Shown here one piece after another: positions 57,162-64,000 of a DNA stretch of 64,000 nucleotides (position 1 is its first letter; each line of letters begins with the position of its first letter). The position numbers were made by a program, and so were the translations under genes. The notes beneath the pieces are model-generated. The model was not told the origin of the DNA, did not search any database, and was given only the letters and a program-made list of their open reading frames with translations. This DNA comes from Pandoraea capi. GTDB taxonomy: Bacteria > Pseudomonadota > Gammaproteobacteria > Burkholderiales > Burkholderiaceae. The DNA lies in contig NZ_CABPRV010000014.1 of assembly GCF_902459735.1 (NCBI RefSeq), positions 87,212-151,211 of the forward strand. Reading direction: 5' to 3'.

Positions 57162-57608
57162 ATGAGTCTGAAAGAACGCATCAACGAGGACATGAAGACG
57201 GCCATGCGTGCCAAGGCCGCCGATAAACTGGGGACCATCCGTCTGCTGCTCGCGGCAATCAAACAAAAGGAAGTCGACGAGCGCATCACGCTCGACGATA
57301 CGGCCACCGTAGCCATCGTCGACAAGCTGATCAAACAGCGCAAGGATTCCATCAGCCAGTTCCAGGCAGCCGGGCGCACCGATCTGGCCGACAAGGAGGC
57401 CGCCGAACTCGAAGTGCTCATGGTCTATATGCCGCAGCAGCTCTCGGCAGACGAAGTCGCGCAGGCGGTCAAGGCGGCAGTGGCGCAAACGGGCGCAGCC
57501 GGTCCGCAGGACATGGGCAAGGTGATGGGCGTGCTCAAAGGCCTGCTGGCAGGGCGTGCCGACATGACGGTCGTGTCGGCGCAAGTGAAGGCGGCGTTGG
57601 CTGCGTAA
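57162..57608 (+). CDS. GatB/YqeY domain-containing protein
   Basis: A 148-residue helical protein related to the tail domain of the GatB amidotransferase subunit. MSLKERINEDMKTAMRAKAA and LEVLMVYMPQQLSADEVAQA are conserved YqeY pieces; MGKVMGVLKGLLAGRADMTV closes the tRNA-binding-like domain. Its role is unclear; it commonly precedes dnaG and rpoD. It lies 70 bp before dnaG on the same strand. Confidence 0.93.
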   Translation: MSLKERINEDMKTAMRAKAADKLGTIRLLLAAIKQKEVDERITLDDTATVAIVDKLIKQRKDSISQFQAAGRTDLADKEAAELEVLMVYMPQQLSADEVAQAVKAAVAQTGAAGPQDMGKVMGVLKGLLAGRADMTVVSAQVKAALAA

Positions 57609-57677
57609 TCCAGTGGTGCGGTACGGCGCCGTTGCGCATGCGACGGCCCGGCACTGCGTTGCGATGGCACCGATCCA

Positions 57678-59561
57678 GTGATTCCCCAGTCGTTTTTGCA
57701 GGATTTGCTCAACCGCGTCGATATTGTCGAGGTGGTGGGCCGTTACGTTCAGTTGAAAAAGGGTGGGGCGAACTTCATGGGGCTGTGCCCCTTTCATAAC
57801 GAGAAGTCGCCCTCATTTACGGTAAGTCCCACCAAGCAGTTCTATCACTGCTTCGGGTGTGGCGCGCACGGCAGCGCGATCAGCTTCCTGATGGAGCATG
57901 CCGGACTCGGATTTGTCGAAGCTGTCGAGGAGTTGGCCCGTAATGTCGGGCTGGATGTGCCGCGTGAGGCGCCAATGCCGGGCGCGCCGGCACCTGCCGC
58001 GCAACGTGCGCAAACCCTTGGGCTGGTCGACATGATGACGCGTGCGTGCGACTACTACCGCAAGCAATTGCGCGGTGCGCCCGTGGCCATCGACTATTTG
58101 AAGCGACGTGGGCTGACCGGCGAAATCGCCGCGCATTTCGGGCTGGGCTATGCCCCCGACGCCTGGCAGAACCTCGAAGCCGCGTTCGAGAACTACCGGG
58201 ACGACCAGTTACTCGACGCCGGTCTCGTCATCGAGAGCGAGAAAGGCGAGGCGGGCAGCACGAAGCGACGCTATGACCGCTTCCGCGACCGGATCATGTT
58301 CCCGATCCGCAATACGAAGGGGCAGGTGATCGCCTTCGGCGGACGCGTGCTGGATAAAGGCGAACCCAAGTATCTGAACTCTCCCGAAACGCCGCTCTTC
58401 AGCAAGGGCAGCGAGCTTTATGGGCTGTTCGAGGCGCGTCTCGGTATTCGGGATGCGGGCTACGTGCTGGTCGTCGAAGGGTATATGGACGTCGTGGCGC
58501 TCGCGCAATTGGGCTTTCCGCAGGCGGTTGCCACGCTGGGCACGGCCTGTACGCCGATGCACGTGCAGAAACTGCTGCGCCAGACGGAAACGGTGGTGTT
58601 CAGCTTCGACGGCGATGCGGCAGGCCGACGCGCGGCGCGTCGTGCGCTCGAAGCCTGTTTGCCGCATGCCGACGACAACCGGAGCTTCAAGTTCCTGTTT
58701 CTGCCGAGTGAGCACGATCCGGACAGTTATGTGCGCGAACACGGCACGCAGGCGTTTGCCGACGAGGTGTCGCACGCCATGCCAATGTCGCAGTTCCTGA
58801 TTGGCGAAGTGACGGCAGGCAAGGAGATGCACCAGCCGGAAGGCCGGGCGAGGGCGTTGTTCGAAGCGAAGCCGCTTTTGCAGCAGATGCCGGCGAATGC
58901 GCTGCGCGGCCAGATCATCCACGCACTGGCCGAGCGGGTGGGAAGTTCGGTGGAAGAAGTGGCCGAGTTGTGCGAATTGCACATTGGCGCTGCACGCCGT
59001 CAGAACGCATGGGGCAAGGCGCCCGCCAAGCGCGAGAAACGTCGTGTGGTGGGCACCGAACACCGGGCTTTGCAGAATTTGTTGATGTTCCCGGCGCTCG
59101 GAAACGAATTGACCGAGGAAGAGACCAAGATTTTGCGGGAGAGGGGTCACCACGGCGAGATTTTCTCGGAAGTGCTGACGCTTTGCCGCGAAATGGGTGC
59201 ACAGGCCGACTTTCGTTACATGTCGGATCGGCTGCGAATTTCGCCAAACTGGGCGAGTTTCGACGACATCATTCGCGAAATCCTCTCGTTTGAGGAAAAT
59301 GCGCGCGATCTGATGCTGTTCGATCCTGAGGACGAAGCACAGGTCGAGCGCCGTGAAGAGCAAATCGCCTTGCGACTCACCGAGTTGCGTAGTGCGATCC
59401 GGCGCTTGCAGTACGACCGGTTGTGCGAAGAACTGGAGACGATTTTCAAGCGGACGTCGCTGACGTCCGATGAATTGCGTCACGCACAGGCGCTATCGCG
59501 CGAGCGTGACGAATTGAAGCGGATGCTGGCTACGGTCGGCACAGGGGGCGCGCGAAGTTGA
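57678..59561 (+). CDS. dnaG: DNA primase
   Basis: A 627-residue replicative primase that starts Okazaki fragments. The CHC2 zinc finger is at the N-terminus (CPFH with Cys37/His40, CFGCGAHG with Cys58/Cys61). The Toprim catalytic core follows (VLVVEGYMDVVAL, then FSFDGDAAGRRAARRA). The C-terminal part is the helicase-interaction domain. It uses a GTG start at 57678, giving the family N-terminus IPQSFLQDLLNRVDIVEVVG. Part of yqeY-dnaG-rpoD. Confidence 0.97.
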   Translation: MIPQSFLQDLLNRVDIVEVVGRYVQLKKGGANFMGLCPFHNEKSPSFTVSPTKQFYHCFGCGAHGSAISFLMEHAGLGFVEAVEELARNVGLDVPREAPMPGAPAPAAQRAQTLGLVDMMTRACDYYRKQLRGAPVAIDYLKRRGLTGEIAAHFGLGYAPDAWQNLEAAFENYRDDQLLDAGLVIESEKGEAGSTKRRYDRFRDRIMFPIRNTKGQVIAFGGRVLDKGEPKYLNSPETPLFSKGSELYGLFEARLGIRDAGYVLVVEGYMDVVALAQLGFPQAVATLGTACTPMHVQKLLRQTETVVFSFDGDAAGRRAARRALEACLPHADDNRSFKFLFLPSEHDPDSYVREHGTQAFADEVSHAMPMSQFLIGEVTAGKEMHQPEGRARALFEAKPLLQQMPANALRGQIIHALAERVGSSVEEVAELCELHIGAARRQNAWGKAPAKREKRRVVGTEHRALQNLLMFPALGNELTEEETKILRERGHHGEIFSEVLTLCREMGAQADFRYMSDRLRISPNWASFDDIIREILSFEENARDLMLFDPEDEAQVERREEQIALRLTELRSAIRRLQYDRLCEELETIFKRTSLTSDELRHAQALSRERDELKRMLATVGTGGARS

Positions 59562-59624
59562 GGTAAGTCCGCGTGCTATAATGGAAAGTTTTCAGTGGGC
59601 TGTTTTCTGGCAAGCGAGATCGCT

Positions 59625-62264
59625 ATGGCAAAGATGACAACGACCAGCGGAAAAAAGACGGTTATCCCTTCACCGACGGCAAAGCGCGCGACCAGCGCGG
59701 CGGCGGCATCTGGTGGAAAGGGGGCGTCTCGATCTGCGAAAGCTGGCGTTGGAGGAAAAGCCGGTGCGGTGTCGCAAGCGACGAAGAAAACAGCCAGCCA
59801 GGCAAGTGCGGCGAAACGTACTACGCAAACCAAGGCAGCCGCCGGTGCCACGAAGGCGACCGGCAAGACGGCTGCGAAGGTGACCGATGTCACCAAGCGC
59901 AAGAGTGCGACCGCCACGACGGTGGGGGCTGCGAAGGCAGCCAGGCCGACGGTGAAGTCCGAGCCGCCCGCGAAGGTCAAAGCGACCGGGGCGGCAACGG
60001 CCACGAAGGCGACGGCAGGCGGGAAACCGCAGGCCCGACAACCCGCTGAAAAAAGCGCGAAGAGCGCAACTACCGCCAAGGCTTCGAGCCTGGCGGGCCG
60101 CAGTACACCTGCGACGAAAGCCCCACGCAAGACCGGGGCTTCCAGCAAACCGGAGGCAGTGGTGGAGGTTACGCCGACAGCAGTTGGGTCGGTCGTCCCA
60201 AAAGCACGTGGCAGAGCCGCGAAGACCGCGACCCCGGTGGAGCAAAACGTCGCAGCGAATACTAATGATCAACCCGTGAACGAAGATCAGACCAAAGTGG
60301 AAAAGCAGAAGGCGCGTGATCGCCGGGCAAAAGAGAAAGCACTGCTCAAGGACGCATTTTCCTCGCACCAGCCCGGTACGGCCGAGGAACTTGAGGAACG
60401 TCGTGGCAAGCTGCGGACACTGATCAAGCTGGGCAAGGAACGAGGCTTCCTGACCTTTGCAGAGATCAACGACCACCTCCCTGACGATGTGGTGGAAGGC
60501 GACGCGCTGGAAGGCGTGATCGCAACGTTTAACGACATGGGCGTTGCCGTCTACGAGCAGGCGCCTGATGCCGAGACGCTGCTGCTCAACGACAATGCGC
60601 CGAACGCTGCGACGGACGACGAAGTCGAGGAGCAGGCGGAAGCTGCGCTCTCGACCGTCGATTCCGAGTTTGGCCGCACGACCGATCCGGTGCGTATGTA
60701 CATGCGCGAAATGGGTACGGTCGAGCTGCTGACGCGCGAAGGTGAAATCGAGATCGCGAAGCGCATCGAAGAAGGCCTGAAGCACATGGTGCAGGCCATC
60801 TCCGCATGCCCGACGACGATCGCCGAGATCCTGGCGATGGCCGAAAAGGTCGAGCGCGAAGAAATGCGTATCGACGAAGTGGTCGACGGCCTGATCGATC
60901 CGAATGCGGAAGCCAATGCAGCGGCCGCTGCCTCCGATGACGAAGACTTCGACGCCGATGCGGACGAAGGCGAGGAAGAAGAGGAAGAGGAAGAAGGCGA
61001 CGACGAGGAAGATAGCGGCAGCGGCGGCGGTGCTTCGGCGGCGCAGGTCGAGCAGCTCAAGCGTGATTCGCTCGCCAAGTTCGCCGTGATTGCCGACTGG
61101 TTCGGCAAGATGCGTCGTGCGTTCGAGAAGGAAGGCTACCAGTCCAAGCCGTATGTGAAGGCTGGCGAAGCGATCCAGACCGAGCTGATGACGATCCGCT
61201 TCACGGCGCGTACGGTCGAGCGTCTGTGCGACACGCTGCGTTCGCAAGTGGACGAAGTGCGCAACATCGAGCGCGCCATCCTGAACATTGTGGTCGACAA
61301 GTGCGGCATGCCGCGCGCCGATTTCGTGTCGCGTTTCCCGGGCAACGAAACCAATCTCGACTGGATTTACACCGTCGTGGCCGATAACAAGGCTTACAGC
61401 TCGGTGGTCGAGCGTAACGTGCCGGCCGTGCAGGAACTGCAACAGAAGCTGATCGACCTGCAAGCGCGTGTGGTGTTGCCGCTGACCGAGTTGAAGGACG
61501 TCAATCGCAAGATGTCGGAAGGCGAGCGCCGTGCCCGCAAGGCCAAGCGTGAGATGACCGAAGCGAACTTGCGTCTGGTGATTTCGATTGCGAAGAAGTA
61601 CACGAACCGTGGTCTGCAATTCCTTGATCTGATTCAGGAAGGCAACATCGGCCTGATGAAGGCGGTGGACAAGTTCGAATACCGTCGTGGTTACAAATTC
61701 TCGACGTACGCGACGTGGTGGATCCGTCAGGCCATTACGCGTTCGATCGCAGACCAGGCACGTACCATCCGTATTCCGGTGCACATGATCGAAACGATCA
61801 ACAAGATGAACCGGATCTCGCGTCAGATTCTGCAGGAAACCGGTGTCGAACCGGATCCGGCGACGCTGGCCGAGAAGATGGAAATGCCCGAGGACAAGAT
61901 CCGCAAGATCATGAAGATCGCGAAGGAACCGATCTCCATGGAAACGCCGATCGGTGACGACGACGATTCGCATTTGGGCGATTTCATTGAAGATACCGGC
62001 ACGGTAGCCCCTGCGGACGCCGCATTGCATGGTAGTATGCGCGACGTCGTGAAGGACGTGCTCGATTCGCTGACGCCGCGTGAAGCCAAGGTGCTGCGTA
62101 TGCGTTTCGGTATCGAGATGAGCACGGACCACACGCTCGAGGAAGTGGGCAAGCAGTTCGACGTGACGCGTGAGCGTATTCGTCAGATCGAAGCCAAGGC
62201 GCTGCGCAAGCTGCGTCACCCGAGCCGTTCCGACAAGCTCAAGTCGTTCCTCGAAGGCAATTGA
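59625..62264 (+). CDS. rpoD: RNA polymerase primary sigma factor RpoD (sigma-70) with long basic N-terminal extension
   Basis: An 879-residue sigma factor, against 613 in E. coli. About 255-260 residues before region 1.1 are Lys/Ala/Thr-rich low complexity (for example [16 protein letters not shown]). Region 1.1 begins near residue 261 ([17 protein letters not shown]). The non-conserved insert has an acidic run [14 protein letters not shown] near residue 455. Region 2 ([40 protein letters not shown]), region 3 and region 4 with [23 protein letters not shown] are intact. Related Burkholderiaceae RpoDs also have Lys/Ala-rich N-termini. The ATG at 59625 gives MAKMTTTSG; starts further upstream are possible. 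It is last in the operon; tRNA-Ile follows. Confidence 0.96.
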   Translation: MAKMTTTSGKKTVIPSPTAKRATSAAAASGGKGASRSAKAGVGGKAGAVSQATKKTASQASAAKRTTQTKAAAGATKATGKTAAKVTDVTKRKSATATTVGAAKAARPTVKSEPPAKVKATGAATATKATAGGKPQARQPAEKSAKSATTAKASSLAGRSTPATKAPRKTGASSKPEAVVEVTPTAVGSVVPKARGRAAKTATPVEQNVAANTNDQPVNEDQTKVEKQKARDRRAKEKALLKDAFSSHQPGTAEELEERRGKLRTLIKLGKERGFLTFAEINDHLPDDVVEGDALEGVIATFNDMGVAVYEQAPDAETLLLNDNAPNAATDDEVEEQAEAALSTVDSEFGRTTDPVRMYMREMGTVELLTREGEIEIAKRIEEGLKHMVQAISACPTTIAEILAMAEKVEREEMRIDEVVDGLIDPNAEANAAAAASDDEDFDADADEGEEEEEEEEGDDEEDSGSGGGASAAQVEQLKRDSLAKFAVIADWFGKMRRAFEKEGYQSKPYVKAGEAIQTELMTIRFTARTVERLCDTLRSQVDEVRNIERAILNIVVDKCGMPRADFVSRFPGNETNLDWIYTVVADNKAYSSVVERNVPAVQELQQKLIDLQARVVLPLTELKDVNRKMSEGERRARKAKREMTEANLRLVISIAKKYTNRGLQFLDLIQEGNIGLMKAVDKFEYRRGYKFSTYATWWIRQAITRSIADQARTIRIPVHMIETINKMNRISRQILQETGVEPDPATLAEKMEMPEDKIRKIMKIAKEPISMETPIGDDDDSHLGDFIEDTGTVAPADAALHGSMRDVVKDVLDSLTPREAKVLRMRFGIEMSTDHTLEEVGKQFDVTRERIRQIEAKALRKLRHPSRSDKLKSFLEGN

Positions 62265-62292
62265 TTGCCGCTGAGCGAGCGCCGGTAGTTAA

Positions 62293-62368
<76 letters not shown>

Positions 62369-62379
62369 AAGAAGTAAGA

Positions 62380-62414
62380 AAGCCCCTGACGGTGACGTCG
62401 GGGGCTTTTTTTTA
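62380..62414 (+). terminator. Rho-independent terminator of tRNA-Ile
   Basis: AGCCCCTGACG and CGTCGGGGGCT arms over a GTGA loop, followed by TTTTTTTT. Confidence 0.9.
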
Positions 62415-62563
62415 AATCAATGATTTGCGTGGGGATTTTTCTGTCGGAATCCGTGCTTTTTCGATGTCTTGAGAGTGTCGGTCGCAGAGCGGCACAGGGC
62501 TAAATTGCCTCTTCGGTACACTTTCAGTACAGTGAGGGAATTCGAGCACACGTCCGAGTACCT

Positions 62564-63676
62564 ATGGCAACGATTGTCAAGACCGCATCCGGCACCTGGA
62601 AAGCCGTCATTCGGAAGGCCGGTTTTCCGACCAACGCGAAGACCTTCCGGCTGAAAAAAGACGCTGAGGACTGGGCTCGACGCACAGAGGACGAAATGGT
62701 CCGAGGGCTGTACGTGCAACGTGCGCCATCTGAGCGCCTGACGTTTGAAAAGGCCATCGCGCGCTATTTGGCTGATGTGACTCCAACGAAGAGACCGCAG
62801 ACTCAAGCAGGTGAGCGCAAGCGATCTATCCCGTTGATCGCATTCTTCGGTAAGTATTCTCTCGCCGCTATAACGCCCGATATGGTCGCTCAGTATCGCG
62901 ACAGGCGCTTGGCGGGAGAGGGGCGCATAGATTCTCAAGGCAATCCGATCCCAAGAGCGACGAATACCGTTCGCCTTGAGTTGGCGTTGCTTGGTCATCT
63001 TTTTACCGTTGCGCTCAAGGAGTGGGGACTGGGGTTGGGGAGTAATCCAGTGATGAACGTTCGGCGCCCGTCGCCGGGGCCGGGGAGAAATCGGCGACTA
63101 GATAACGACGAGTCAGCCCGTCTGCTAAGTGCGGTGGACAGCCATTCGAATCCAATGCTCGGTTGGATCGTTCGTATCGCATTGGAGACTGGGATGCGAT
63201 CGTCGGAAATCGTCACGCTCCGATGCGGTCAGGTCGACGTCGGACGGCGCTTGGTGCGTCTGGTTGAGACGAAGAACACAATGCCTCGAACGATTCCCCT
63301 GACCACAGAAGCTACGACGCTATTCGAAGCTGCGCTTGGCAATCCGCTACGGCCAGAGGGGGTTGATCTCATCTTTTTTGGCGAGCCTGGGAAGGACGGT
63401 GTACGTCGCCCCTACAACTTCAATAAGGTGTGGATGCAGATCAAAAGCTCTGCCGGGTGCTCCGACTTTCGATTTCACGATCTCCGCCATGAAGCGGTGA
63501 GCCGGCTCGTTGAAGTCGGTTTGAGTGACCAGGAGGTGGCTGCCATTAGCGGCCATAAGTCGATGCAGATGTTGCGGCGCTATACGCATCTGCGAGCGGA
63601 AGATCTAGTGGCGAAGTTGGATAAGCTCCGAGGGGATGCGGGGTTATCCACATCCGACTTGGGTAGAGATAGGTAG
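62564..63676 (+). CDS. Tyrosine-type site-specific integrase
   Basis: A 370-residue phage/island-type integrase. The catalytic set is present: Arg212 (ETGMRSSEIVTL), Lys237 (VETKNTMPR), His305 and Arg308 (RFHDLRHEAVSRL), His331 (ISGHKSM) and the nucleophile Tyr340 (RRYTHL). The N-terminal about 50 residues look like an arm-DNA-binding domain (TASGTWKAVIRKAGFPTNAK). It starts 195 bp after tRNA-Ile and points away from it, the classical layout of an integrative element. No excisionase or repressor is visible before the window ends. Base composition is somewhat lower in GC than the neighbouring rpoD. Confidence 0.93.
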   Translation: MATIVKTASGTWKAVIRKAGFPTNAKTFRLKKDAEDWARRTEDEMVRGLYVQRAPSERLTFEKAIARYLADVTPTKRPQTQAGERKRSIPLIAFFGKYSLAAITPDMVAQYRDRRLAGEGRIDSQGNPIPRATNTVRLELALLGHLFTVALKEWGLGLGSNPVMNVRRPSPGPGRNRRLDNDESARLLSAVDSHSNPMLGWIVRIALETGMRSSEIVTLRCGQVDVGRRLVRLVETKNTMPRTIPLTTEATTLFEAALGNPLRPEGVDLIFFGEPGKDGVRRPYNFNKVWMQIKSSAGCSDFRFHDLRHEAVSRLVEVGLSDQEVAAISGHKSMQMLRRYTHLRAEDLVAKLDKLRGDAGLSTSDLGRDR

Positions 63677-64000
63677 AAGAAGGGTAGGGGTGATTTGGAG
63701 CCAAAAATGGGTTTTACTTTCATGGTGTTGCAGGCGGTGGGCGCGATGTAACCCCGAAAAATGGCGATGTAACCCCGATATTGAGCGACGTAACCCCGAT
63801 GCGGCAGCGATGTAACCCCGATGGCTAAAGTCTGTTCCAAACTGCCTGAAGCATGTTCCTGGAGTTCAGCGCAATTCGTCCGCCCGCGATGAGTTCTACC
63901 CGTTCCAGTTCGCGAATTGCCTTTGACCTTACCCCTTGGAGTACACCATTCGTAAGTTAGTGGGCTTGCCGGCTTTCGGTTGATGCAATTGCCGGAATTG
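63677..64000. other. AT-richer island DNA without clear gene
   Basis: No confident gene. It contains four phased direct repeats (63745-63821). A 44-codon minus-strand frame (63825-63956) reads KAIRELERVELIAGGRIALN in part, which looks protein-like but has no start and no identity. Confidence 0.5.
63745..63821. repeat. Four 13-bp direct repeats, 21-22 bp period
   Basis: GATGTAACCCCGA at 63745-63757, 63766-63778 and 63809-63821, and GACGTAACCCCGA at 63787-63799. Start-to-start spacings are 21, 21 and 22 bp, two helical turns, so all copies face the same side of DNA. This suits iterons, an operator array, integrase arm sites or the repeated ends of an IS21-type element. Confidence 0.85.

Noticed and set aside
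59670-62219. 849-residue open frame antisense to rpoD
   Set aside because: Mirror of the rpoD codon pattern, with no recognisable domain.
63825-63956. 44-codon minus-strand frame with protein-like sequence in the island
   Set aside because: No start codon, no recognisable family, and close to the window end; it may be a gene remnant but cannot be supported.

Overview
The window is GC-rich, gene-dense chromosomal DNA from a betaproteobacterium, most likely family Burkholderiaceae and possibly Pandoraea or a close relative. That placement is inferred from gene orders known from the family (xseB-ispA-dxs-folE2; homoserine kinase and a DUF2782 gene near polA; yqeY-dnaG-rpoD), a BPSS1780-type membrane protein, a Burkholderiales-type porin and an RpoD with a long Lys/Ala-rich N-terminal extension. 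The species cannot be fixed by reading alone. No rRNA, CRISPR array or recognisable defence system was seen. Two tRNA genes are present.

Layout: 0-9 kb is an accessory metabolic stretch rich in regulators (two LysR, one GlxA/AraC, one MocR) beside small enzymes: a 3-hydroxyisobutyrate-dehydrogenase-like oxidoreductase cut by the window edge, an Asp/Glu racemase-like protein, a double tautomerase, a polytopic membrane protein and a lipocalin-like protein. 9-17 kb carries an MscS channel, a basic histone-like protein, a porin, ribosomal protein S21, a WbuC cupin, an orphan glycosyltransferase-like protein, a CsgG-like lipoprotein and tRNA-Arg(CCT). 17-29 kb has a CoA-transferase divergent from alaS, an MFS transporter, a class II aldolase / 4-OT / threonine aldolase run, a ClC channel, a Nudix hydrolase, TusA and galU. 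29-42 kb is housekeeping: valS, uvrD, homoserine kinase, a YeeE/YedE sulfur transporter, a LOG-type protein and polA. 42-50 kb has NDH-2, a Tat-exported dienelactone hydrolase, a ZIP transporter, a rhodanese, a DMT exporter and a Rieske oxygenase. 50-62 kb holds the isoprenoid/folate run xseB-ispA-dxs-folE2, then tsaD, a BaiN-like flavoprotein, and yqeY-dnaG-rpoD.

The right end changes character. Directly after rpoD lies tRNA-Ile(CAT), then a tyrosine integrase pointing away from it, then AT-richer DNA with four 13-bp direct repeats spaced 21-22 bp apart. This is the likely edge of an integrated element that continues past 64 kb. It is the best candidate here for leading to something new, but its cargo lies outside the window.

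Other points worth a second look: a sequence shared by the mocR promoter and the promoter of the downstream membrane-protein gene, with a tandem 12-mer at mocR; two perfect inverted repeats ahead of the YeeE/YedE gene; the abutting CATATG start codons of polA and the LOG gene; a ZIP gene that seems to need a non-standard AUC start; S21 separated from the dnaG-rpoD operon, with a coding-poor gap where it often lies; and a G12 tract.
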